From the NCBI RefSeq assembly GCF_043555985.1, contig NZ_JBIGIC010000001.1:186001-250000 (forward strand): a stretch of 64,000 nt of DNA. The letters run 5' to 3'. This DNA comes from Pelomonas candidula. Its GTDB lineage: Bacteria > Pseudomonadota > Gammaproteobacteria > Burkholderiales > Burkholderiaceae_C. Every line of letters starts with the position of its first letter. Within the stretch, counting starts at the first letter, position 1. This document shows, piece after piece, positions 50,794-59,774 of the stretch. Below the pieces are notes generated by a model. That model had not been told where the DNA came from, made no database searches, and was given only the letters and a program-made list of their open reading frames with translations. Both the position numbers and the translations under genes were made by a program.

Positions 50794-52014
50794 ATGCAGT
50801 CCACCACCCCACGTCTGAATCGTCGCGTCGGCTTGATTGCCAGCGCTGCCGCCGTCGTCGCCCTCGGCGCCATCGGTATTGCCCAGTTCGGCAGCGGCGC
50901 CGCGCACGCCGACGCCGCCCCCACGGCGCCGCCGGCCACGCCGGTGTCGGTGGCCCAGGTCGTCAGCCAGGACGTCTCGGCCTGGAACGAGTTCTCCGGC
51001 CGCCTGGAGGCCGTGGACCGCGTGGACGTGCGGGCCCGCGTGTCGGGTGCCGTGCAGGCCGTGCACTTCCGCGAAGGCAGCCTCGTGAAGGCCGGCGACC
51101 TGCTCGTCACCATCGACCCCGCGCCCTACCAGGCCGAGGTGCAGCGCCTGGAAGCCCAGGTGGCCGCGGCGCAGGCCCGGGTGACCTACACGCAAAGCGA
51201 GATGGCCCGCAGCAAAGCGCTGCTGGAGGACCGCGCCGTGGCCCGCCGCGAATTCGACGAGAAGGACAACGCCGCCCGCGAGGGTGCTGCCAACCTGCGC
51301 GCCGCGCAGGCCGCGCTGCAGTCGGCCCAGCTGAACCTCGGCTACACGCAGGTGCGCGCACCGGTGGCCGGCCGGGTCGGCAAGATCGAGGTGACGACCG
51401 GCAACCTCGTCGCTGCCGGCGCCGGTGCGCCGGTGCTGACGACGCTGGTGTCGGTCAGCCCGATCTACGCCAGCTTCGACGCCGACGAGAAGATCGTCCG
51501 CGACGCGCTGGCCTCACTGCCGGGCGGCGGCGCCGATCGCCGCGGGCTGGAGCGCATCCCGGTCGAGATGCTGGCGGGCTCGGACCAGAGCCAGACCGGC
51601 CGCCTGCAGCTGGTGGACAACCAGGTCGACGCGAAGAGCGGCACGCTGCGCGTGCGCGCCGTGTTCGACAACAAGGACGGCAGCCTCATCCCCGGCCAGT
51701 TCGCCAAGCTGCGCATGGGCCAGGCAAAGAACGAAGCAGCCTTGCTCGTCAACGAGCGCGCCGTCGGCACCGACCAGGACAAGCGTTTCGTCATCGTCGT
51801 CGGCGCCGGCAACCAGGCCGAATGGCGGCCGGTGACGCTGGGCGCCAACGTGAACGGCCTGCGCGTCGTGACCAGCGGCCTCAAGGGCGGCGAGCGCATC
51901 GTCGTCGGCGGCGTGCAGCGCGTGAGGCCGGGCTCGGTCCTCGCGCCCAAGGACGTCGCGATGGACGCCAAGCCCGAGCTGGCAGCACAACAGGCCAGCG
52001 CCAAGAACTCCTGA
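50794..52014 (+). CDS. RND efflux periplasmic adaptor (MexE/AcrA-like)
   Basis: ATG 50794 gives 406 residues; a longer frame is antisense-free but lies in the upstream gene. The N-terminus has a membrane or signal helix (RRVGLIASAAAVVALGAIGIA). The adaptor plan follows: lipoyl halves (EFSGRLEAVDRVDVRARVSGAVQAVHFREGSLVKAGDLLVTI; LNLGYTQVRAPVAGRVGKIEV) flanking an alpha hairpin, then LTTLVSVSPIYASFDADEKIV and a C-terminal beta domain. No lipobox cysteine is seen. It links the RND pump at 52095 with the outer-membrane lipoprotein at 55337. Confidence 0.92.
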   Translation: MQSTTPRLNRRVGLIASAAAVVALGAIGIAQFGSGAAHADAAPTAPPATPVSVAQVVSQDVSAWNEFSGRLEAVDRVDVRARVSGAVQAVHFREGSLVKAGDLLVTIDPAPYQAEVQRLEAQVAAAQARVTYTQSEMARSKALLEDRAVARREFDEKDNAAREGAANLRAAQAALQSAQLNLGYTQVRAPVAGRVGKIEVTTGNLVAAGAGAPVLTTLVSVSPIYASFDADEKIVRDALASLPGGGADRRGLERIPVEMLAGSDQSQTGRLQLVDNQVDAKSGTLRVRAVFDNKDGSLIPGQFAKLRMGQAKNEAALLVNERAVGTDQDKRFVIVVGAGNQAEWRPVTLGANVNGLRVVTSGLKGGERIVVGGVQRVRPGSVLAPKDVAMDAKPELAAQQASAKNS

Positions 52015-52094
52015 TCTAGCCCACCAATTCAGCGCAAGCCCCGTCAGCGGGCCGGTCCAGCCGGCCTGCGGGGGATGTGCTGCCTGGAGCACCC

Positions 52095-55000
52095 ATGAAT
52101 CTCTCCAAATTCTTCATCGACCGCCCGATCTTTGCGGGCGTGCTGTCGCTGCTGATCTTCATCGGCGGCCTGTTGTCGATCCGCGCGCTGCCGATCTCGG
52201 AATACCCCGACGTCGTGCCGCCCTCGGTCGTCGTGCGCGCCCAGTACCCGGGCGCCAACCCCAAGGTCATCGCCGAGACCGTGGCCACGCCGCTCGAGGA
52301 AGCCATCAACGGCGTCGAGGACATGCTCTACATGAGCAGCCAGGCGACCACCGACGGCCTGATGACGCTGACCGTCAGCTTCAAGCTCGGCACCGATCCC
52401 GACAAGGCCCAGCAGATGGTGCAGAACCGCGTCGCGCAGGCCGAGGCCCGGCTGCCCGAGGAGGTCAAGCGCCTGGGCGTGACGACGGTCAAGAGCAGCC
52501 CCGACCTGACCATGGTCGTGCACCTGACCTCGCCCAACGGCCGCTACGACATGACCTACCTGCGCAACTACGCGCTGCTCAACGTCAAGGACCGCCTGGC
52601 GCGCATCCCCGGCGTCGGGCAGGTGCAGCTGTTCGGCTCGGGCGACTACTCCATGCGCATCTGGCTGGACCCGCAGAAGGTGGCCGAGCACGGCCTGTCG
52701 GCCAGCGACGTGGTGACGGCCATCCGCGGCCAGAACGTGCAGGCTGCCGCCGGCGTGGTCGGCGCGTCGCCGGGACTGCAGGGCATCGATCTGCAGCTCT
52801 CCGTCAACGCACAGGGCCGGCTGCAGTCGGTCGAGGAGTTCGGCGACATCATCGTCAAGACAGGCGCAAACGGTGCGGTGACACGGCTGCGAGACCTGGG
52901 CCGCATCGAGATGGGCGCGTCGGAGTACGCGCTGCGCTCGCTGCTGGACAACAAGTCCGCCGTCGCCGTGCCCATCTTCCAGGCCCCGGGCGGCAACGCG
53001 CTGGACATCTCGGCCAACGTGCGCGCCGCGATGGAAGACCTGAAGACGGCCATGCCCGAAGGCGTGGACTACACCATCGTCTACGACCCGACGCAGTTCG
53101 TCCGCGCGTCCATCGAGTCGGTCATCCACACGCTGCTGGAAGCCGTGGCCCTCGTCGTGCTGGTCGTCATCCTGTTCCTGCAGACCTGGCGCGCGTCCAT
53201 CATCCCGCTGCTGGCCGTGCCGGTGTCCATCATCGGCACCTTCGCGGTGATGCACGGCTTCGGCTTCTCGATCAACGCGCTGAGCCTCTTTGGCCTGGTG
53301 CTGGCCATCGGCATCGTCGTGGACGACGCCATCGTGGTGGTGGAGAACGTGGAGCGCAACATCGCGTCGGGCCTCTCGCCGCGCGAGGCGACCTACCGCG
53401 CGATGCGTGAAGTCTCCGGCCCCATCATCGCCATCGCGTTGACGCTGATCTCGGTGTTCGTGCCGCTGGCCTTCATCACCGGCCTGACGGGCCAGTTCTA
53501 CAAGCAGTTCGCGCTGACCATCGCCATCTCGACGGTGATCTCGGCGATCAACTCGCTCACCCTCTCGCCCGCGCTCGCCGCGCTGCTGCTGAAGGACCAC
53601 CACGCACCCAAGGACGCGCTGACCCGCGGCATGGACCGCGTGCTGGGCGGCTTCTTCGGCCGCTTCAACCGGCTGTTCGCGAGCAGCTCCGAGAAGTACG
53701 GCAGCGGCGTGAAGACGCTGATGTCGCGCAAGGCCGTGATGATGGTCATCTACCTGGGCCTCGTGGCGGCCACGGCGGGCCTGTTCAAGGCCGTGCCCGG
53801 CGGCTTCGTGCCGGGGCAGGACAAGCAGTACCTGATCGGCTTCGCCCAGCTGCCCGACGGCGCGACGCTGGACCGCACCGAGGACGTCATCCGCCGCATG
53901 ACCGACATCACGCTGAAGACGCCGGGTGTGGAGCACGCCGTCGCCTTCCCCGGCCTGTCGATCAACGGCTTCACGAACAGCTCCAGCTCGGGCATCGTGT
54001 TCGCGACGCTCAAGCCCTTCGACGAGCGCAAGACCGCGGACCTGTCGGCGGGCGCCATCGCGGGCAAGCTGAACGCGCAGTACGGCGCCATCGAGGACGC
54101 CTTCATCGTCATGTTCCCGCCGCCGCCCGTGCAGGGCCTGGGCACGACGGGCGGCTTCAAGCTGCAGCTGCAGGACCGCGGCGGCCTCGGCTACGAGGCG
54201 CTGGACCAGGCGCTCAAGGCCTTCATGGCCAAGGCCTACAAGACGCCCGAGCTGGCCGGCCTGTTCTCGAGCTACCAGGTCAACGTGCCGCAGCTGTTCG
54301 CCGACCTCGACCGCACCCGCGCCCGCCAGCTCGGCGTGGCCGTGACGGACGTGTTCGACACGATGCAGATCTACCTCGGCAGCCTGTACGTCAACGACTT
54401 CAACAAGTTCGGCCGCACTTACTCCGTGCGCGTGCAGGCGGATGCCGCCTACCGCGCCCGGGCCGAGGACATCGGCGCGCTGAAGGTGCGCTCGTCCACC
54501 GGCGACATGGTGCCGCTGTCGGCGCTGATGACGGTCAAGCCCAGCTTCGGCCCCGAGCGCGCGCTGCGCTACAACGGCTTCCTGTCCGCCGACATCAACG
54601 GCGGCGCGGCGCCCGGCTTCTCGTCGGGCCAGGCCCAGGCCGCCGTCGAGCGCATCGCCGCCGAGACGCTGCCCCCGGGCATCGGCTACGAGTGGACCGA
54701 CCTGACCTACCAGGAAAAGATCGCCGGCAACTCGGGCGTGTGGGTCTTCCCGCTGGCCATCCTGCTGGTGTTCCTGGTGCTGGCCGCGCAGTACGAAAGC
54801 CTGTCGCTGCCGCTGGCCATCCTGCTGATCGTGCCCATGGGCCTGCTGGCCGCGATGACGGGCGTGTACCTGAGCCACGGCGACAACAACGTCTTCACGC
54901 AGATCGGCCTCATCGTGCTGGTGGGCCTCTCCGCGAAGAACGCGATCCTGATCGTCGAGTTCGCACGTGAGCTTGAGTTTGCCGGCCGCACGCCGGTGCA

Positions 55001-55328
55001 GGCGGCGCTGGAAGCGGCACGGCTGCGGCTGCGGCCCATCCTGATGACGTCGATGGCCTTCGTCATGGGTGTGCTGCCGCTGGTGCTGAGCACCGGCGCC
55101 GGCGCCGAGATGCGCAAGGCGATGGGCGTGGCGGTGTTCGCCGGAATGATCGGCGTGACGCTGTTCGGCCTGTTCCTGACGCCGCTGTTCTACGTCATCG
55201 TGCGCCGCCTCACCGGCAACTCGCCGCTGCGCCACCACGGTGGCCAGTTGGCAGCGCCGGCCGCCCCCGCCACCCCCACGCCGCACGTCGCCCCCGTCGT
55301 CGACGCCCTGCCGCAACGAGGAAAGTGA
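52095..55328 (+). CDS. RND multidrug efflux inner-membrane pump (HAE1, MexF/AcrB-like)
   Basis: The 1077-residue pump begins MNLSKFFIDRPIFAGVLSLL and has 12 transmembrane helices with two large periplasmic domains. Typical landmarks are PISEYPDVVPPSVVVRAQYPGANP, the proton-relay motif GLVLAIGIVVDDAIVVVENVE in TM4, and GQFYKQFALTIAISTVISAINSLTLSPAL. The sequence is closest to the MexF/OqxB branch by feel (GLLSIRALPISEYPDVVPP). It exports hydrophobic drugs or metabolites through the partner channel using the proton gradient. A GTG at its TGA overlaps the channel gene. Confidence 0.94.
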   Translation: MNLSKFFIDRPIFAGVLSLLIFIGGLLSIRALPISEYPDVVPPSVVVRAQYPGANPKVIAETVATPLEEAINGVEDMLYMSSQATTDGLMTLTVSFKLGTDPDKAQQMVQNRVAQAEARLPEEVKRLGVTTVKSSPDLTMVVHLTSPNGRYDMTYLRNYALLNVKDRLARIPGVGQVQLFGSGDYSMRIWLDPQKVAEHGLSASDVVTAIRGQNVQAAAGVVGASPGLQGIDLQLSVNAQGRLQSVEEFGDIIVKTGANGAVTRLRDLGRIEMGASEYALRSLLDNKSAVAVPIFQAPGGNALDISANVRAAMEDLKTAMPEGVDYTIVYDPTQFVRASIESVIHTLLEAVALVVLVVILFLQTWRASIIPLLAVPVSIIGTFAVMHGFGFSINALSLFGLVLAIGIVVDDAIVVVENVERNIASGLSPREATYRAMREVSGPIIAIALTLISVFVPLAFITGLTGQFYKQFALTIAISTVISAINSLTLSPALAALLLKDHHAPKDALTRGMDRVLGGFFGRFNRLFASSSEKYGSGVKTLMSRKAVMMVIYLGLVAATAGLFKAVPGGFVPGQDKQYLIGFAQLPDGATLDRTEDVIRRMTDITLKTPGVEHAVAFPGLSINGFTNSSSSGIVFATLKPFDERKTADLSAGAIAGKLNAQYGAIEDAFIVMFPPPPVQGLGTTGGFKLQLQDRGGLGYEALDQALKAFMAKAYKTPELAGLFSSYQVNVPQLFADLDRTRARQLGVAVTDVFDTMQIYLGSLYVNDFNKFGRTYSVRVQADAAYRARAEDIGALKVRSSTGDMVPLSALMTVKPSFGPERALRYNGFLSADINGGAAPGFSSGQAQAAVERIAAETLPPGIGYEWTDLTYQEKIAGNSGVWVFPLAILLVFLVLAAQYESLSLPLAILLIVPMGLLAAMTGVYLSHGDNNVFTQIGLIVLVGLSAKNAILIVEFARELEFAGRTPVQAALEAARLRLRPILMTSMAFVMGVLPLVLSTGAGAEMRKAMGVAVFAGMIGVTLFGLFLTPLFYVIVRRLTGNSPLRHHGGQLAAPAAPATPTPHVAPVVDALPQRGK

Positions 55329-55336
55329 GCCTCATC

Positions 55337-56713
55337 ATGAAATTGAACCTGACCCCACTTTTTGCAGCACTGCTGCTGGCGGGCTGCGCTTCGGTCGGCA
55401 GCGTTGACCCCGCGCAGCTGCCGCAGGCACCCGCCGCCTACAAGGCCGCCTCCACGAACGGCGCGGCCGCGCTGACTGCCAGCTGGTGGCAGCCCTTTGC
55501 CGACCCCGTGCTGGACGACCTCGTCGCCCGCGCGATGGCGGCCAACACCAGCGTGCAGGCTGCGGCCAACCGCCTGGCGCAGGCCCATGCCGCGCTGGGC
55601 TCGGCGCAGGCCGCCCGCCTGCCGCAGATCGGCGTGTCGGCCGGCGCCGGCCGCTCGTCCACGCCGGGCCAGCTGGTGCCGCAGCCCGCCACGCAGTACA
55701 GCGCCGGCCTGAACCTGGCCTATGAGCTGGACCTCGGCGGCCGCCTGCTGCACGAGCGCAATGCCGCCGCACTGGACGTGCAGGCCCGCGAGCAGCTGCT
55801 GGCCGACGCGCGCCTGCTGGTGCAGGCCAACGTCGCCCGCGGCTACCTGGCGCTGCGCGCGCTGGATGCCGAGCGCGACATCGTCAAGAACACCGTCGCG
55901 GCCTACGCCGAGACGCTGGCCCTGACCGAGAAGCGCGCACGCGCCGGCGACGTGGCCGACCTGGACCTGGCACGCGTGCGCGCCGAGATGGCCGCCAACG
56001 AGGCTGACGCGCTGGCGCTGGACCGCCGGCGCATCGAGCTGGAAACAGCGCTGGCCGTGCTGATCGGCGAGGCGCCCTCGGGCTTCACGCTGGCGCCCAC
56101 GCCGTGGACAACCGCGCTGCCCACCGTTCCGGCCGGCCTGCCGAGCGAGCTGCTGCAGCGCCGCCCCGACCTCGCCGCCGCGCGCAGCCAGCTCGAGGCC
56201 GCGCAGGCCCGCGTCGGCGAGGCGCGTGCCGCGTGGTGGCCCAGCCTGTCGCTGACCGCGCAGGGTGGCGGCGTGTCCAACGAGCTGTCCAACCTGCTGA
56301 AGAGCGGCGCCAGCACCTGGGGCGTCGGGCTGCTGGGCGCGCTGCCGATCTTCGACGGCGGCCGCCGCGAGGCCGGCGTGAACGCGGCCAGGGCACAGCT
56401 GGACGGCTCGGCGATCGCCTTCCGCGAACAGTTCCTGCTGGCGCTGAAGGATGTGGAAGACCAGCTCGGCGCGCTGACGCTGCTGCAGGCCCAGGGCGAG
56501 GCCAGCGCCCGCGCCGTCAGCGCTGCCGGCCAGGCACTGAAGCTGTCGGACACGCGCTACCGCAACGGCCTCGTCAGCCAGCTGGAGCTGCTGGACGCCC
56601 GCCGCAGCGAACTCGCCAACCGGCGCGCGGCGCTGCAGGTGCGCTCGGCGCAGTACCAGGCCACCGTGGGCTTGATCCGCGCGCTGGGCGGCGGCTGGTC
56701 GGGCCCCGTCTGA
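55337..56713 (+). CDS. RND outer-membrane efflux lipoprotein (OprM/NodT-like)
   Basis: ATG 55337 gives 458 residues; a GTG at 55325 overlapping the pump stop is possible. The lipobox is LLLAGC (MKLNLTPLFAALLLAGCASV). Two OEP repeats follow: SWWQPFADPVLDDLVARAMAANTSVQAAANRLAQAHAALG; YELDLGGRLLHERNAAALDV; and in the second half SELLQRRPDLAAARSQLEAAQARVGEARAAWWPSLSL. This trimeric outer-membrane channel completes the tripartite system and, lacking another channel in the window, might also serve the adaptor and pump at 31998-36336. Confidence 0.93.
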   Translation: MKLNLTPLFAALLLAGCASVGSVDPAQLPQAPAAYKAASTNGAAALTASWWQPFADPVLDDLVARAMAANTSVQAAANRLAQAHAALGSAQAARLPQIGVSAGAGRSSTPGQLVPQPATQYSAGLNLAYELDLGGRLLHERNAAALDVQAREQLLADARLLVQANVARGYLALRALDAERDIVKNTVAAYAETLALTEKRARAGDVADLDLARVRAEMAANEADALALDRRRIELETALAVLIGEAPSGFTLAPTPWTTALPTVPAGLPSELLQRRPDLAAARSQLEAAQARVGEARAAWWPSLSLTAQGGGVSNELSNLLKSGASTWGVGLLGALPIFDGGRREAGVNAARAQLDGSAIAFREQFLLALKDVEDQLGALTLLQAQGEASARAVSAAGQALKLSDTRYRNGLVSQLELLDARRSELANRRAALQVRSAQYQATVGLIRALGGGWSGPV

Positions 56714-56722
56714 CGTCGCCGC

Positions 56723-56758
56723 GGCACCTGACCGGCGCCCAGGCGCCGGTCAGGTGCC
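56723..56758. terminator. Perfect 17-bp hairpin between the efflux operon and the lysis pair
   Basis: Bases 56723-56739 pair perfectly with 56742-56758 around a 2-nt spacer, immediately after the channel stop. The right arm contains the stop codon of the convergent endolysin-like gene. It lacks a T-tract; its symmetry suggests a bidirectional termination or RNA-end structure. Confidence 0.6.
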
Positions 56759-58000
56759 CAGCAGCGCCTTGGCCCGCACCAGCAGGCGCCGCCGGTCGTC
56801 GATGCCGTTGAGACCGCCGTTGACGCGCTTCGTCAGCGTCGTCAGGTCGTCGGCATCGGCAAGGGCGTTGAGGTTCTTCTTGGCCCAGAACCAGCCGGCC
56901 ACATCGACGCACAGATCGGAATCGGTCTCGACGAGTTCGGGGTGGTCCAGCAGATCCTGCTCGCGGCCGATGGCGCGGCCGTACTCCCCGTAGTTGGCGC
57001 GGCCGGTCAGCTGGATGAGGCCGCGACCCTTGAACTTGCGGCCATCGCCCGGCTGCAGGTTGCCGAGGTCGACACGCCCCTGGTAGGCCTCGCCGTTGGC
57101 GATCTCGGCGCGGAAGCGGAACTCGCCCGACTCGTGCCCCACCTGGGCCAGGAAATGCGCCTGGCGCAGCGGCGTGTCGATGTTGCGGTTGGCCATGACC
57201 TGCTTGAGGCGCGGCGAGAAGTCGGCCACGTCCTCGTCCTTGGCGCGCAGGTAGAGCAGGCTCAGCCAACCGGGTGCGATGGCCTCGGGCAGCGATTCGC
57301 ACAGGCTCAGCAGCGTCGCGCCGTTGGCGTCGACGCGGCCATCGGGCTCGCCCTGCCCCAGCGCACTGCGCTGGAAGGCCATGATGGCGTCCAGCGTCTT
57401 CTGTCCGAAGGCGCCATCGGGCTTCAACGGCTCGGCCAGCACCACACGGCCGGCCGTGCAGCAGAGGTTGAGCAGCTGCTGCACGCTCTCGACGTCGTCG
57501 CGCGCGTTGCTGCACTGCGCGCCGACGGCGCCGGTCGTCAGCCCCCGGCCCAGCGCGCCTGCCGCAGGCGCGGCCGCTGCGGTCACTCCGGCCGCAGCCA
57601 TGGCCCCGACCAGTGCCTGTGCCGGTGCTGGCGCGGCGTCCGATGCCTCGCGGCGCTCGAAGTGCGGCGTGTCCTTGAAGTTCGTCCAGTTGCCGCCCCA
57701 GCGGTTGGCGGCGTCCAGGCTCTCCCAGTACTGGCCGATGGGGCGCAATGTCTCCACGTCGGAGATCAGGAGGGGCCGGCCGTCGGGCGCATCGCGGAAG
57801 AAGTTGAGATCGATGGCCAGGCGCTTGAGGTGCTGGCTGGCCATCGTCGTGCTGCGGCCGTTGCGGACATGCATGGCCTGCTGTTCGGGCGTGCGGTAGA
57901 GCTCGCCGGCCGAGGCCGAGAAGCCCAGCTCGCTGGCCTTCTTCACCAGCTCGCAGACCTGCAGCAGGAAGACCGATTGCTCACGCACCAGGTCGCTCAT
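56750..58000 (-). CDS. Bifunctional endolysin-like protein: M15 peptidase plus GH19 glycosidase
   Basis: The 416-residue protein combines three parts. Residues 1-118 are an M15/VanY-type L-alanyl-D-glutamate peptidase with zinc ligands His57 (SQHLKRLAIDL), Asp64 and His113 (DTPHFE). An Ala/Pro linker follows, then a peptidoglycan-binding-like helical segment (about 165-235, VESVQQLLNLCC...DGAFGQKTLDAIMAFQ). Residues 240-416 are a GH19 chitinase/muramidase-like domain with the catalytic pair Glu290 and Glu293 (GHESGEF) and FKGRGLIQLTGRANYGEYG. It would cut both peptide and glycan bonds of peptidoglycan. It is coupled by ATGA to a holin-like gene; no other phage genes are adjacent. Confidence 0.85.
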   Translation of the reverse strand: MSDLVREQSVFLLQVCELVKKASELGFSASAGELYRTPEQQAMHVRNGRSTTMASQHLKRLAIDLNFFRDAPDGRPLLISDVETLRPIGQYWESLDAANRWGGNWTNFKDTPHFERREASDAAPAPAQALVGAMAAAGVTAAAAPAAGALGRGLTTGAVGAQCSNARDDVESVQQLLNLCCTAGRVVLAEPLKPDGAFGQKTLDAIMAFQRSALGQGEPDGRVDANGATLLSLCESLPEAIAPGWLSLLYLRAKDEDVADFSPRLKQVMANRNIDTPLRQAHFLAQVGHESGEFRFRAEIANGEAYQGRVDLGNLQPGDGRKFKGRGLIQLTGRANYGEYGRAIGREQDLLDHPELVETDSDLCVDVAGWFWAKKNLNALADADDLTTLTKRVNGGLNGIDDRRRLLVRAKALLGT

Positions 58001-58641
58001 GGCTTGCCTCCGCCGTCCTGGTCGCCCTGCATGGCCATGCTCTGCGCGTGGATGGCGTCGCCGAGCTGGCCGATCTTCTCGTCCTTGGCCTTGCTGCCGG
58101 CACTGGAACCGAAGAAGTACTGGATGATGGCCGACAGCGTCACGCCGAGCAGGAAGCCCAGCACCGTGTCGATGACGCGGGCGCGCGGATCGGTAGCCTC
58201 GTATCTCGGCCCGAAGGCGGCAAAGAAGATGAAGATGAACGTCAGCAGCGTCAGCGCGCTGGCGTAGATGTAGATGAAGCGCCGCACCCAGGGGTCGGAG
58301 CTGCCGATGGCCGTCTCCTGCATGTGCCGAGCGCTGGCGCGGTCCGCGGAGGCGATGCGCTCGTACTCCAGCTGGTTGGCGTCGCTCTGCTGGCGGCAGG
58401 CCAGCAGCTTGCCCTGGTACTCGAACTCGAACTGCTTGAGCTGAGACCACTGGGCCTCGGTCAGCTTGTTGTCGGCGGCATCGTTGATGTCGATGCCGGT
58501 CTTCTCGTGGATGAGATCGGCAATCTCCGTCGTGCCCTTGTCGACCGCGCCGCGGAACACGCCGCTGAGCAGGTCCAGGCCCTTTTGGGCGAGCTGCGGC
58601 GCAATCGCCGACAGCGCCGCCGCGATCAATGGAATCGGCAT
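57997..58641 (-). CDS. Holin-like membrane protein (GTA/3TM holin type)
   Basis: The 214-residue protein starts with a hydrophobic, amphipathic segment (MPIPLIAAALSAIAPQLAQKGLDLL). A charged region with DINDAADNKLTEAQWSQLKQFEFEYQ follows, then two strong transmembrane helices (WVRRFIYIYASALTLLTFIFIFFAAF; VIDTVLGFLLGVTLSAIIQYFFGSS) and a short charged tail. This is the plan of the 3TM/GTA-type holins found next to endolysins in phages and gene transfer agents. It would open the inner membrane to release the endolysin encoded with a 4-bp overlap. Confidence 0.78.
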   Translation of the reverse strand: MPIPLIAAALSAIAPQLAQKGLDLLSGVFRGAVDKGTTEIADLIHEKTGIDINDAADNKLTEAQWSQLKQFEFEYQGKLLACRQQSDANQLEYERIASADRASARHMQETAIGSSDPWVRRFIYIYASALTLLTFIFIFFAAFGPRYEATDPRARVIDTVLGFLLGVTLSAIIQYFFGSSAGSKAKDEKIGQLGDAIHAQSMAMQGDQDGGGKP

Positions 58642-58712
58642 CTGCTGCTCCCGGTCAGGTGAGACCGGCGCAGCTTAGGCGGCACCCCTGCGGCGCCGCA
58701 TCCTTTAAAAGA

Positions 58713-58916
58713 CTAGGGAAGCGTCTTGCAGCTGGGCTTGCAGACCACCTCGTTGCGGCCCAGCAGCCGGATGGACTGGAGGCTGGCCGGCGCGCGGTGC
58801 TTGCCGCACTTGAAGCAGGAGCGGGTATGGCCGCTGCCGAGGAAGGGCGAACCGCCCACTTTCGACTGGTAGCGCAGGCCGTCTTGGCGGACCGCGGTCA
58901 CGGTGTCTTTGCTCAT
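58713..58916 (-). CDS. Small zinc-ribbon-like protein, 67 residues
   Basis: ATG 58916 (MSKDTVTAVRQDGLRYQSKV) gives 67 residues. It carries CFKCGKH and, about 22 residues later, VCKPSC, so four cysteines in two pairs could bind one zinc ion. The spacing and the small basic composition suggest a nucleic-acid-binding or ribosome-associated protein, but I recognise no named family. It is divergent from tdk. Confidence 0.7.
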   Translation of the reverse strand: MSKDTVTAVRQDGLRYQSKVGGSPFLGSGHTRSCFKCGKHRAPASLQSIRLLGRNEVVCKPSCKTLP

Positions 58917-59071
58917 GCTTCGCACAGTTCGGGACGAAGCTCGCATTGATCCACATGAAGTATGACAACGCTAGCTCGCAAGCCCGCGGTTTTCCCCAAA
59001 CTTCGGGCTTCCCCTACCCGCAAGCGCGGGGTCGGCCGGCGCGGACAATGCGGTCCTGCATTCGACACGCC

Positions 59072-59632
59072 ATGGCCAAGCTATTTTTCAGATATGCCGC
59101 GATGAACGCGGGCAAGTCCACCGCCCTGCTGCAGGTGGCACACAACTACGAGGAGCGCGGCCACCGGGTGCGCATCTTCACGGCCCGGCTGGACGACCGC
59201 TACGGCCGCGGCTTCGTCACGTCGCGACTGGGGCCGCAGCGCGAGGTGGAGCAGTTTGACGCCGACACGGACTTCATCGCGCTGATGAATGACGCGCCGG
59301 GTATCGCCTGCATCCTCATCGACGAGGCGCAGTTCCTGTCCAAGCGGCAGGTGCAGCAGCTGCACGAGATGGCGCACCTGCGCAACCTGCCCGCCATCTG
59401 CTACGGCCTGCGCACGGACTTCCAGGGCGAGCTCTTCCCCGGCTCGGCCACGCTGCTGGCGCTGGCCGACGAGATGGACGAGATGAAGACCATCTGCGAC
59501 TGCGGCCGCAAGGCGACGATGAACATGCGCGTGGACGCCAGCAACCGCAAGGTCACCGAGGGCGCCCAGGTGGAGATCGGCGGGAACGCGCGCTACCGCT
59601 CGGTCTGCGGGCGCTGCTTCCGGCAGGGCTAG
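59072..59632 (+). CDS. tdk: Thymidine kinase, type II
   Basis: ATG 59072 gives 186 residues; an upstream in-frame extension is not needed. The P-loop is MNAGKS (11-16), ILIDEAQFL at 81-89 carries the catalytic Asp-Glu, and YGLRTDFQGELFPGSATLLALADEMDEM is the conserved lid and dimer region. Cysteines in CDCGRKA and CGRC form the structural zinc site. The enzyme phosphorylates thymidine for salvage. Repeat copy E follows the stop. Confidence 0.96.
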   Translation: MAKLFFRYAAMNAGKSTALLQVAHNYEERGHRVRIFTARLDDRYGRGFVTSRLGPQREVEQFDADTDFIALMNDAPGIACILIDEAQFLSKRQVQQLHEMAHLRNLPAICYGLRTDFQGELFPGSATLLALADEMDEMKTICDCGRKATMNMRVDASNRKVTEGAQVEIGGNARYRSVCGRCFRQG

Positions 59633-59634
59633 AA

Positions 59635-59774
59635 ACGCAGCCCCTCGTCCAACGAGTACGTTGGCCGGTCCCCCGAGGGGACGGCGATGCGTGCGGCATT
59701 GAGCCACACGCACATCGCCAAGCCGGGCCGGCTCGGGAGCGGCCCAGCGCTCGGCCCGCAGGTTCCAACGGGCG
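59635..59774 (+). repeat. Structured intergenic repeat, copy E
   Basis: Begins just after the tdk stop with CAGCCCCTCGTCCAACGAGT, then GGTCCCCCGAGGGGAC, the core stem at 59684-59718 (GCGATGCGTGCGGCATTGAG and its partner arm) and CGGGAGCGGCCCAGCGCTCGG. It ends at the stop of the convergent gene. Near-identical in order to copies A, B and D. Confidence 0.8.

Noticed and set aside
52044..55316. Long - strand ORF of 1090 codons opposite the RND pump
   Set aside because: Composition is that of an antisense shadow and the + strand frame has full RND motifs.
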